Positions 1 to 7,584 of a stretch of DNA of 18,379 nt are shown piece after piece (within the stretch, counting starts at the first letter, position 1; every line of letters starts with the position of its first letter). The notes below the pieces were generated by a model. It worked only from the letters and a program-made list of their open reading frames with translations. It was not told where the DNA came from and searched no databases. The stretch is taken from assembly GCA_021737245.1 (NCBI GenBank), contig JAIPEI010000021.1, positions 1 to 18,379 of the forward strand, read 5' to 3'. A program made the position numbers and the translations under genes. This DNA is from Deltaproteobacteria bacterium (GTDB lineage Bacteria; Desulfobacterota; DSM-4660; Desulfatiglandales; HGW-15).

Positions 1-2925
1 CTGGCTGCAGGTGAAGAGATTCTGCTCCACGTGCACCACGTGGGGCAGGGTCGCCGCGTAGTCGGCCAGGGCCGGGACGTCCACCACGCCCCCGATGTTG
101 GTGCCGCAGTTGCAGATGAACACGCCCACTCGGGGCTCGGCATCCGACACGTCGATCTCGGCGGGGGTCTCCCGGGTCTCGGTTTCCGTTCCCCGTCCCT
201 CGTAGAGCTCCGACATGACCGCGCTGGCCGCTGCGCCGGCCTCCACCACCGAGGAGGGAATGTCCTTGGGGCCGGTGATGACGCCGGCGGCGAAGATCCC
301 GGGCCTCGAGGTCTCCACCGGACGGAAGGGATCGATCTCCACGAAGCCCTCGTCGTTCACGGCCACGTCCATCCGGCGGAGGAGCTCCACCGTGTCCGGA
401 TCGGCCTCGAGCCCTACCGAGAGGATGACCATGTCGAAGATCTCCTCCCTGGGCAGGCCCCCTTCCTCCTCGTCCAGATACTTGAGAGCGAGGCGGTCGT
501 CCCCGGGGATCGGGGTGACGGTGTGCACCCGAGTGCGCCTGAACCGGACGCCGTACGTGTCGCGAGCCTGATTGTAGTAGAGCTCGTAGTTCTTCCCGAA
601 GGTGCGCATGTCCATGTAGAAGACCGTGCAGTCCAGGTCCTTGCCGGCGTGCTCCTTGGCGATGACCGCCTGCTTGACCGCGTACATGCAGCAGACCGCC
701 GAGCAATACCCGTGGTCGCACTGATTCAGGTCGCGGGACCCTACGCACTGGATCCAGGCTATGCGCTTGGGCTCCTCGTGGTCTGACATGCGCGTCAGAT
801 GCCCCATGGTGGGGCCGGACGCCGAGAGCAGCCGCTCGAACTCCATTGCGGTCATCACGTTGGGGTGACCCGCATAGCTGTAAGTGTCGAACCGGCTGGG
901 ATCGAACGGGCGGAACCCGGGCGTGAGGATCATGGAGCCCACGGCTAGCTCCACGGTCTCGGGCTGCTGGGCGTGGGTCTCCGGAGTGCAGGCCCCCGGC
1001 AGGCAGGCCTCCACGCACTGATAGCACTCGCAGCAGTAGCCGCAGTTCAGGCACCGCTCCGCCTCGCGCCGGCCCGCCTCCTCGTCGTACCCGAGCTCCA
1101 CCTCCTCGAACCCTTTTCTTCTTCGCTCCGGCTCCAGATGGGGCATGGGCTCGCGGACCGCCTCGGGCTCTTCCTCGGGAATGGGCCGGTAGGAGGGTTC
1201 CTCCACCTCGCCTCTTTCCCGGCCTTTGACGAGGTCCTCGCCGTCCAGATACCTGAGGATGGACTCCGCAGCCTCCTTGCCCGCTCCCACCGCGGCGATG
1301 GCGATGTCGGGTCCGGTCCGGAGGTCGCCTCCCGCGAACACCCCTTCGCGGCCCGTGGCATAGGTGACCGGGTCCGCCTCCACGGTCCCCCAACGGGTGA
1401 AGGCGAGGCCCTTCACATTCTCCAGGGCGTCCCGGTCGGCCCGCTGCCCCATGGCCGGGATGAGCTGGTCGATCTCGAGGTCGAACTCGCTTCCGTCCAC
1501 GGGCACGGGGCGGCGCCTCCCGGACGCGTCCGGCTCTCCCAGCTCCATGCGGATGAGCCGGAGGCCGCCCACCCGGCCGTCCTGCGGCAGGACCTCGGCC
1601 GGGGCGATGAGGTAGTCGATCCGTACGCCCTCGTCCTCGGCCGCCTGGATCTCCTCCTCCCAGGCCGGCATCTCGGCCCGGGTCCTTCGATAGAGGATGC
1701 GGACCTCCTCCGCGCCCAGGCGGATTGCGGAACGGGCCACATCGACGGCCACGTTTCCGCCGCCGATGATGGCGACCCGTTTTCCCACCGGTGCCTTTCC
1801 CTTCAGGTTGACCTCGCGGAGAAAGTCCACGCCCTGGCGCACGCCCTCCAGCTCCTCGCCGGGGATCCCCAGCCGGATCCCGGTGTGCGCGCCCGTTCCC
1901 AGGAACACGGCGCAATACCCCTCCTCGAGGAGCCCGTCCACGGTGATTTCTTTTCCGAGGGCCGTGTTCGTTCGAATCTCCACGCCGAGGTTGGTGATCA
2001 GCTCGATCTCGCGGTCCAGCACCTCCCTGGGGAGACGGTGATCCGGGATGCCCACGCGGAGCATGCCTCCGGTCTCGGGCAGGGCCTCGAACACGGTGGA
2101 ACGGATCCCCTTGCGGGCCAGATGATAGGCGGCCGAGAGCCCGGCCGGTCCCGAGCCGATGACGGCCACGCGCTCCCCGCGCTCGGGCAGGCAGTCCACC
2201 ACAATGGTGCGCGGGTCGTGCCTGTCCGCGGCGAGCCGTTTCAAGTCCCGGATGGCCACGGCCGCGTCCTTCTCGGCCCGCCGGCACACGCCCTCGCAGG
2301 GGTGGGGGCAGATGCGTCCGAGCACGCCCGGAAGCGGCAGCTCCTCCATGATGAGCCGGAGGGCCTCCTCGTACTTGCCCATGCCCACGAGCTGAACGTA
2401 CCCCTGCACGTTGATTCCTGCGGGGCAGGCCACGCGGCAGGGCGCCTTGTCCCCCTTCTGGACGGCAAACGCGCCCGGGATGGCCTGGGCGTACTTCTTG
2501 TAGGCGGCTCCCCGGCTGCTGAGACCCTGGTCGTACTCATTGGGCAAATGCACGGGGCAGGCCTTGGCGCAGTCGCCGCAGGCGGTGCACTTGGTCACGT
2601 CGATGTACCGGGGGGCCTTTTGGAGGGTGACCCGGAAATCCCCGCGGGACCCGTCCACCCTGTCCACCTCGGCGTTCGTGATGATCTCGATGTTCAGATG
2701 CCGGCCGACCTCGACCAGTCTGGGCGAGATAATTCACATGGCGCAGTCGTTCGTGGGGAACGTCTTGTCGAGCTCGCTCATCACGCCGCCGATGGCGGAC
2801 GACTTTTCCACGAGGTAGACGTAGAAACCCGAGTTGGCCAGGTCCAATGCGGACTGCATTCCGGCGATTCCGCCGCCGACGACCATGACCGATCCGGCCC
2901 CCTTCTTCGCAATGTTCTCTGCCAT
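1..2925 (-). CDS. hdrA: HdrA-GltD fusion flavoprotein, selenocysteine form (Sec64), 3' end outside window
   Basis: This is a heterodisulfide-reductase subunit A-like FAD/iron-sulfur flavoprotein with an inserted GltD/NfnB-like NAD(P)H oxidoreductase. About 975 codons are in the window; by alignment with the paralog at 12449-16882 roughly 500 C-terminal residues are missing. ATG at 2925 follows AGAGGA at 2932-2937 with 6 nt spacing. Visible are an FAD motif GGGIAG (17-22), a ferredoxin motif starting at C113, a second Rossmann motif GSGPAG (257-262), a GGGN motif followed by Y412-R-R-T-R, a cysteine cluster near 625-634, and C938/C940. Codon 64 is UGA (2734-2736) exactly where the paralog has Cys62 in DCSMCIISP. 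Reading onward to base 1 gives no other stop and continuous homology. Sec at this site is known for HdrA of some methanogens and Desulfobacterota. A caller that ignores Sec would split the gene. The natural acceptor is unknown; methylene-THF reduction is inferred from the adjacent metF. Confidence 0.93.
2704..2736 (-). promoter_or_regulatory. Candidate bacterial SECIS element for HdrA Sec64
   Basis: Directly after the UGA codon the mRNA can fold as GCC-(CA bulge)-GACU, loop GGUCGA, GGUC-GGC. The loop begins 18 nt after the UGA. From memory, the E. coli fdhF SECIS loop lies at nearly the same distance and also contains GGUC. The Cys paralog at the same place lacks the GGUC loop and this pairing. 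Folding was done by eye only. Confidence 0.6.
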
Positions 2926-2942
2926 GATGTGTCCTCTGCTTG

Positions 2943-2957
2943 CCGGGGATCCCCCGG
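2943..2957 (-). repeat. Perfect hairpin in metF-hdrA spacer
   Basis: CCGGGG and CCCCGG arms (6 bp) around a 3-nt centre lie just upstream of the hdrA ribosome binding site (2932-2937), in the 77-nt gap after the metF-like gene. No T-run follows, so it is not an obvious terminator. It could stabilise or segment the mRNA, or affect hdrA translation. Confidence 0.4.
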
Positions 2958-3002
2958 TCGTTTCCATTGGCATGATCAGCCGGCTTCTTGAATCCTGCGC
3001 TC

Positions 3003-3878
3003 TCAGTCCCCCACCTGATCCAGGAGCCGGGGCAGGCGGTCCTCCCAGCCCACCGTGGAGATCAGCGCCCCTGCCAGGCCCAGCTCCCGCAGATGCCGCA
3101 CGGTCTCGGCCGCGATGCGAATGCACTCCCTGGGCTTGTCCGGGGCCTTCTGTATGGCTCGGATCGTCTCGGAGGGAATGGAGATCCCCTTGATGTTCCG
3201 ATCGATGTATCGGGCCATGCCCGCCGACTTGAGAAGAAGCACCGTCGGGATCACGGCCACCCGGTCCGCGTCGACCCGCTTCAGGAACTGCTGGAACAGG
3301 TGCAGGTCGAAGACGGGCTTGGTCACCACGAAGCGCACGCCGGCGTCGATCTTCTTCTCCAGCCTCTCGAGCTCCAGCTCCAGCAGCCCGCCCGTGGCGC
3401 CCGAGTCCACGGTGGAGCCCACCAGGAACCGGGGGGAGCCTCGCAGCTCGATTCCGGCCATATCCTTGCCGCTCATGAGCCCCTGGAGGGCCTGAAGAAG
3501 CTCCAGGAGATCCAGGTCATTGACCGTCCGGGCCTGGGGGTGATCACCGAACGTGATCTCCTCTCCGGCCACGGCCATGACATTGGGAACGCCCAGGGCC
3601 CCCGCCGCCAGCAAATCCGCCTGAAGCGCCAGCCGGTTGCGGTCCCGGCAGCAGGCCTGGAACACGGTCTCGATGCCGTTTTTCTGGAAGACCGCGCATC
3701 CCCCGAGCGAGGCGGCCTTCATGACGGCATTGGCCATTTCAGGAATGACAATGGCATCCACCCGGCCCTTCACCTGATTGGCGTGGTCGAGCAGGGCGCT
3801 GAAGTCGGATCCCTTGGGCGGCTCGAACTCCCCGAGGATGACGAATTGTCCGCGCTGGAGCTTGTCTCTTAACGCCAT
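3003..3878 (-). CDS. metF: Divergent methylenetetrahydrofolate reductase-like protein (MetF family)
   Basis: A 291-aa protein of the MetF TIM-barrel family, FAD-dependent enzymes reducing 5,10-methylene-THF to 5-methyl-THF. It keeps the N-terminal GEFEPPKG with the conserved Glu (E17) and the CRDRNR motif (77-82) shared with the MetF at 10149-11081. It differs at two sites. The GD motif, which corresponds from memory to catalytic Asp120 of E. coli MetF, is GEE here (E106). The VTDN stretch of the paralog is IPEM. No metV gene accompanies it, unlike the other copy. GGGGAGG at about 3885-3891 is a good ribosome binding site for ATG 3878. It lies 12 nt after a receiver-like gene and 77 nt before the Sec-type hdrA, so the three are probably one operon. 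It may be a second reductase with altered properties or act on a related C1 carrier. Confidence 0.85.
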   Translation of the reverse strand: MALRDKLQRGQFVILGEFEPPKGSDFSALLDHANQVKGRVDAIVIPEMANAVMKAASLGGCAVFQKNGIETVFQACCRDRNRLALQADLLAAGALGVPNVMAVAGEEITFGDHPQARTVNDLDLLELLQALQGLMSGKDMAGIELRGSPRFLVGSTVDSGATGGLLELELERLEKKIDAGVRFVVTKPVFDLHLFQQFLKRVDADRVAVIPTVLLLKSAGMARYIDRNIKGISIPSETIRAIQKAPDKPRECIRIAAETVRHLRELGLAGALISTVGWEDRLPRLLDQVGD

Positions 3879-3890
3879 CTGTTCCTCCCC

Positions 3891-4265
3891 TTATTCGGGT
3901 AACCCATTGGTCGCGTTCGAGATCGCCATTTCCAGATCCTGAACCCCGAACGATTTGATGTGGTAGTAGAAGATCCGCTGCTGCCGGATCCGGCTCTCCA
4001 GCTCGGGTGTGTTCGCCTCGGCGCAGACGATGATGGGCAGGTCCCGCTCCATGTTCTTGATCACGGAGATGAACTCGCAGCCCTCCTCGAGCAGCGTGGC
4101 GTTCAGCACGAGGAGGTCCGCGTGCCGGTTCTGGAGGGTCAGCAGGGTTTCCTTGAGGGAGCGAACCCGCACGGCGTCGTGTCCCTTTTCCGCCAGAAAG
4201 GTTTCCAGCTCGCGGGGCAGGGGATCGTTCGGCTCCGCAAAAACAATGGTCTTGGTTTTTCCCAT
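3891..4265 (-). CDS. Degenerate response-regulator receiver (pseudo-receiver) protein
   Basis: A 124-aa single-domain protein with the alternating strand/helix pattern of a CheY-like receiver and no output domain. The usual phosphoacceptor Asp is Asn (N55 in LLVLNATL). The acidic pair near the N-terminus is reduced to E11-P-N-D14, the switch Thr/Ser position is Cys/Ala (IIVCAEA), while the conserved Lys is present (K104 in YYHIKSFG). It is therefore unlikely to be phosphorylated by the classical route and may act as a protein-binding module. The ribosome binding site is weak (GGTG). It is first in an operon with the metF-like gene and Sec-type hdrA, about 44 nt downstream of the predicted transcription start of the -24/-12 promoter at 4321-4335. 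Its role may be regulatory or structural for the Hdr/MetF complex; this is not shown by the sequence. Confidence 0.75.
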   Translation of the reverse strand: MGKTKTIVFAEPNDPLPRELETFLAEKGHDAVRVRSLKETLLTLQNRHADLLVLNATLLEEGCEFISVIKNMERDLPIIVCAEANTPELESRIRQQRIFYYHIKSFGVQDLEMAISNATNGLPE

Positions 4266-4320
4266 CGCACCATGCCGGTTCGGGTGGATGCCGCGCCATG
4301 CTGTCTCGGGTCCGAAACAG

Positions 4321-4335
4321 GCAAGGAGCGTGCCG
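4321..4335 (-). promoter_or_regulatory. Sigma-54 (-24/-12) promoter for receiver-like/metF/hdrA operon
   Basis: On the minus strand the sequence reads CGGCACGCTCCTTGC, matching the consensus TGGCACG-N4-TTGC except the first base, with exactly the required GG-to-GC spacing. The predicted start is near 4309, giving a leader of about 44 nt to ATG 4265. The next gene upstream encodes an NtrC-type sigma-54 activator. The -24 box also lies in a 6-bp inverted repeat (4329-4343). Confidence 0.75.
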
Positions 4336-4381
4336 AAGGCACGGAATGAAAAATCAGGAGAAATTCCAAGGAGCTGGGAAT

Positions 4382-4402
4382 TTTTTCCGCAATGCGTAAA
4401 AA
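4382..4402 (-). promoter_or_regulatory. Candidate upstream activator (enhancer) site, imperfect palindrome
   Basis: Arms TTTTT-C-CGCA and TGCG-T-AAAAA are symmetric about base 4392, with one mismatched pair. The dyad lies about 48-68 bp upstream of the -24 element, or 73-93 bp upstream of the predicted start, as expected for an NtrC-family enhancer. It is AT-rich in GC-rich surroundings. Confidence 0.5.
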
Positions 4403-4492
4403 TAGGGCAGGAGACAAAATGCCGCGATTTCCGAGGTCTGATCGGTAGATGCTATTGGAAATACAGGAGAAAAAGCGGACTGGGAGGGAATT

Positions 4493-4525
4493 CCCCGAAT
4501 GGGGCATTATGCCCCGCTTTGGGGC
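4493..4525 (-). terminator. Alternating GC stem-loops after the sigma-54 activator gene, possible terminator
   Basis: On the minus strand four segments follow each other: GCCCC, GGGGC, GCCCC, GGGG, separated by 4-5 nt. They can pair as 1:2, 2:3 or 3:4. They start about 18 nt after the stop codon at 4543. No T-run directly follows the last stem, so intrinsic termination is uncertain. Confidence 0.4.
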
Positions 4526-4542
4526 TTGCCCGACCGGAGTGG

Positions 4543-5907
4543 TCAACCCAGGCCGTACTTCTTGATCTTCAACCCCAGCGTCTTGCGGTTGATCCCCAGG
4601 ATCTCGGCGGCCCGCGTCCGTTTTCCCCCGGCTCGGCGGAGCACGAAGCGGATGTACTGCTTCTCCAGCTCCTCCAGGGAGAAGGGGTCCTCGGAGAACA
4701 TCTGAAAGTCTCCCTGGCGCTGGCTGATGAAGGAGGGGAGGTGGCGGGGCCGGATGAGGTCCGTATCCTCGAGGATGAGGATCCGCTCGATGGTGTGCTC
4801 GAGCTCCCGCACGTTCCCGGGCCAGGCGTACTCCTGCAGGATCTCCAGGGCCTCGGGGGTCACCTCGGGGACGTCCCGGTTGATCCGGTTACTGAACCGC
4901 GTCAGGAAGTGAGACACCAGCAGGGGAATGTCGTCCGCCCGGCTTCGCAGAGGCGGGAGCCGGAGGGGAACCACGCTCAACCGGTAGAACAGATCCTCGC
5001 GGAACGCGCCGGCCTCGATGGACTCGTGCAGGTCCCGGTTGGAGGCGGAGATGATGCGGATGTCCAGCTGCACCTTCCTCTGGTCCCCCACCTTCATGAA
5101 CTCCCGCTCCTGGATCACCCGGAGGATCTTGGCCTGGATCTTGAGGCTGAGGTTGGAGATCTCGTCGAAGAAGAAGGTGCCCTGGTTGGCCAGCTCGAAC
5201 AGCCCGTGCTTGGTCTCGAGCGCTCCCGTGAACGATCCCTTGACATGGCCGAAGAGCTCGCTCTCCAGCAGGGTCTCCACCAGCGAGCTGCAGTCCACGG
5301 CCACGAACTCCCGTGAGCTCCGGCGGCTGTAGGCGTGGATGGCGCGCGCAACCAGCTCCTTCCCCGTGCCGCTCTCCCCGGTGATGAGCACGGTGCTGTC
5401 CGTGGGGGCGACCTTGCGGATCCTGTCGAACAGGGCTGTCATCTCCCGGCTCTCCCCGATGATCAAATCCTTTTCACCGTCGATCCGCAGGCCCCGCTCC
5501 GTCTCCTCCGGGCCGCCGGGCGCCTGGGCTCCCCGGCTCTCGAGCTTGTGGAGGGACGCCTCCAGGTCGCTCAGCCGGAACGGTTTGACCAGGTAGTCCT
5601 GGGCCCCCAGCTTGGTGCACTCCACGGCGGTGTCGATGGTCGGGTAGCCCGTGATCATGATCACCCGGGTTCCGGGGTGCCGGGATTGGATCTCCCGGAG
5701 GGCGGTCATGCCGTCCATGTCCGGCATGCGGATGTCGAGGAGGACCAGGTCGAACGGTTGCTGCTCCATGAGGGCCAGTCCCGCCTCGCCGTCGGCCGCC
5801 GCCAGCGTCTCCATGCCCTGGCCCTCGAGGGCCCGCCGGATGCCGTTTCTCACCACGGCCTCGTCGTCCACCACGAGGACGCGCCGGATCTTGCTCTTCT
5901 CACTCAT
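4543..5907 (-). CDS. NtrC-family sigma-54-dependent response regulator
   Basis: A 454-aa transcriptional activator with three domains. The receiver (about 8-120) has D14/D15, phosphoacceptor D58 in LLDIRMPDMDG, T86 and K108. The AAA+ sigma-54 interaction domain (about 148-375) has Walker A GESGTGKE (177-184), the sigma-54 contact loop GSFTGA (224-229, Ser instead of the usual Ala), and a Walker B ending F-D-E (247-249). A C-terminal Fis-type helix-turn-helix covers about 430-452. The start overlaps the end of the upstream receiver-kinase gene by 8 nt (5900-5907) with no clear ribosome binding site of its own, suggesting translational coupling and a kinase/regulator pair. A sigma-54 promoter and dyad lie 140-220 bp downstream in front of the next operon, which is the obvious candidate target. 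Similar regulators are common in Desulfobacterota; the specific name is not recognised. Confidence 0.95.
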   Translation of the reverse strand: MSEKSKIRRVLVVDDEAVVRNGIRRALEGQGMETLAAADGEAGLALMEQQPFDLVLLDIRMPDMDGMTALREIQSRHPGTRVIMITGYPTIDTAVECTKLGAQDYLVKPFRLSDLEASLHKLESRGAQAPGGPEETERGLRIDGEKDLIIGESREMTALFDRIRKVAPTDSTVLITGESGTGKELVARAIHAYSRRSSREFVAVDCSSLVETLLESELFGHVKGSFTGALETKHGLFELANQGTFFFDEISNLSLKIQAKILRVIQEREFMKVGDQRKVQLDIRIISASNRDLHESIEAGAFREDLFYRLSVVPLRLPPLRSRADDIPLLVSHFLTRFSNRINRDVPEVTPEALEILQEYAWPGNVRELEHTIERILILEDTDLIRPRHLPSFISQRQGDFQMFSEDPFSLEELEKQYIRFVLRRAGGKRTRAAEILGINRKTLGLKIKKYGLG

Positions 5908-7399
5908 CGGACGCCATCATGGGCAGGAGGATGCGGAAGGTGGTTCCCCGGTCCGGCTCGCTCTCCACGTCGATGTGCCCCTGGTGGGCCTCCACGATGC
6001 CCCGGGTGATGGCCAGCCCCAGGCCCGTGCCCATGACCTGCCGCGTCTCGGGGTGCTTCACGCGATAGAACTTGTCCCAGATCTTGGGGAGCTCCTCCGG
6101 GGGGATCCCGACCCCGCCGTCCGAGACCCGGATCTCGAGGTTGTCCCCCCGCTTCCGCACCGCCACCTCCACCCGTCCCCCGCCGGGGGAGTAGTTGACC
6201 GCATTGGTGATCAGGTTGCTGAGGACCTCACCGATGCCCTTGGGGTCCGCCTGCACGGGGCGGGATTCGTCGCACGCAACCGAGAGGGTCACGCCCTGCT
6301 CATCCGCGCGGGGCCGGATGAGCTCCACGGTCTCGCGGATGATCTTCTCCACGTCGGTGGGGGCGCGATGCTGGACGTGCTTTCCGGCCTCGATCCGCGC
6401 GATGTCCAGAAGGTCGTTGATGAGCTCGAGGAGCTGGTCGATCTTCTTGACGCCCCGCTGGATGAGATCCGCCTGCTTCTCCTGGAGCGGGCCGGCCAGG
6501 CCCTCCAGGATCACGTTGTGCTGCTGGCGGATGCTGACCAGCGGGCTGCGGAGCTCGTGGGCCACCATGTTGACGAAGTCGGACTTCATCTCGTCCAGAC
6601 GCTTGAAGGCCGTGATGTCCTCGAGCACGGTCACGGTCCCCACCACGCCGTCGTCCGGTGCGAGGGCCGGGGCCGAGATCGCCCGGAGGACGTGCTTGCC
6701 CGTCTCGATTTCCTGGCTGACGAAGTCCTCCGGGGGAAGCTCGCCGGACTGGAACTTGTGCAGGGTGTCGATCAGGGCGGGGTTCTCGGTGAGACGGGTG
6801 AGGTCCATGGGCGGGTGGATCTCCTGATCGATGTCCATGAGGCGGGTGAGGGCGGGGTTGTGGAGAACGACCTCCAGGTTCCGGTTGGTGACCAGCACCC
6901 CGTTGGCCATGCAGTTGATGATGGTCTTGAGACGGCTCTTCTCCAGGCTGAGATCGTAGAGGTTGCGTTCCTTTTCCTTCTCATAGAAGAGGCGCTGCTG
7001 CTCGAGCCGTCGCTTGTCCACGGCGCGCCCGATGGTCAGGAGGAACTGCTCCACCTGGAAGGGCTTGGTCACGAAGTCGTAGGCGCCCCGTTTCATGCAC
7101 TCCACGGCGTTGTCCACAGTACCGTGGCCCGTGATGATGATGACCGGGATGTCCGGGCGATGGGCGCGAACGTGCTCCAGGACCTCCTCTCCACCCATGA
7201 CGGGCATCTTGAGGTCGAGGAGCATGAGGTCCACGGGCTCGGCCTCCAGCAGGCCCAGGGCCTGCTTTCCGTCCTCCGCCCCGAGCACCTCGTACCCCTT
7301 TCCCGAGAGGACCCGCCGGCAGCCGTCCCGAACCACGCGTTCGTCGTCCACCACCAGGATGCGGATCTTGCTGCTGCTGTCGTCGTTCATGACCTCCAC
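5900..7399 (-). CDS. Hybrid receiver-PAS-histidine kinase
   Basis: A 499-aa cytosolic signalling protein with no membrane segment. It has an N-terminal receiver with D18/D19, D62 (MLLDLKMPVMGG), T90 and K112. A PAS-like region follows (about 155-265), then a HisKA domain with phospho-accepting H281 in VAHELRSP, and a HATPase domain with N399 (N box), DGGVG (428-432) and GTGLGLA (457-463). The receiver precedes the kinase core, the reverse of most hybrid kinases, so it may receive phosphate from another kinase such as the one at 7585-9573. ATG 7399 or ATG 7390 could be the start; the second has AGGTGGAG 9 nt upstream and looks better. Its 3' end overlaps the sigma-54 activator gene, the likely phosphotransfer partner. 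The signal is unknown. Confidence 0.93.
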   Translation of the reverse strand: MEVMNDDSSSKIRILVVDDERVVRDGCRRVLSGKGYEVLGAEDGKQALGLLEAEPVDLMLLDLKMPVMGGEEVLEHVRAHRPDIPVIIITGHGTVDNAVECMKRGAYDFVTKPFQVEQFLLTIGRAVDKRRLEQQRLFYEKEKERNLYDLSLEKSRLKTIINCMANGVLVTNRNLEVVLHNPALTRLMDIDQEIHPPMDLTRLTENPALIDTLHKFQSGELPPEDFVSQEIETGKHVLRAISAPALAPDDGVVGTVTVLEDITAFKRLDEMKSDFVNMVAHELRSPLVSIRQQHNVILEGLAGPLQEKQADLIQRGVKKIDQLLELINDLLDIARIEAGKHVQHRAPTDVEKIIRETVELIRPRADEQGVTLSVACDESRPVQADPKGIGEVLSNLITNAVNYSPGGGRVEVAVRKRGDNLEIRVSDGGVGIPPEELPKIWDKFYRVKHPETRQVMGTGLGLAITRGIVEAHQGHIDVESEPDRGTTFRILLPMMASDE

Positions 7400-7405
7400 C
7401 TTTGA

Positions 7406-7423
7406 CGGGTTCGCAAAAACCCG
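7406..7423 (-). repeat. Small inverted repeat in leader of the hybrid kinase gene
   Basis: CGGGTT and AACCCG arms around a 6-nt loop lie immediately upstream of the ribosome binding site of the receiver-kinase gene. The 7400-7584 gap also holds an 8-bp stem GCCGGAAA/TTTCCGGC (7516-7539) and an 11-bp dyad at 7470-7480. No convincing promoter or T-run was seen in this gap. Confidence 0.3.
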
Positions 7424-7584
7424 CTCTCCCGCCCCTGGAAAGGATATAACGTATTGAAAATCCAGGGGTAGCTCCGAGCTCCAGGGTTATTGCAACGCCA
7501 TCATCTTTGGTTTGCGCCGGAAACGGCTCCTTTTCCGGCCTGAAAATCGCTGCGCGAGCGCGGGCGGTTCCGCGATGAGGTTCG

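Noticed and set aside
2734..2736. In-frame TGA could mean that hdrA is a pseudogene or contains a sequencing error
   Set aside because: It is the only stop in more than 2.9 kb, falls exactly at the redox-active Cys position of the paralog, is followed by a SECIS-like stem-loop, and a second UGA-for-Cys occurs in mvhD.
973..2991. Long plus-strand open frame antisense to the Sec-type hdrA
   Set aside because: It shows the same shadow pattern; its translation has no domain and the opposite strand encodes clear HdrA/GltD motifs.
7516..7539. Eight-bp stem GCCGGAAA/TTTCCGGC after the sensor kinase gene, possible terminator
   Set aside because: There is no T-run on either side in either direction, so termination cannot be supported.
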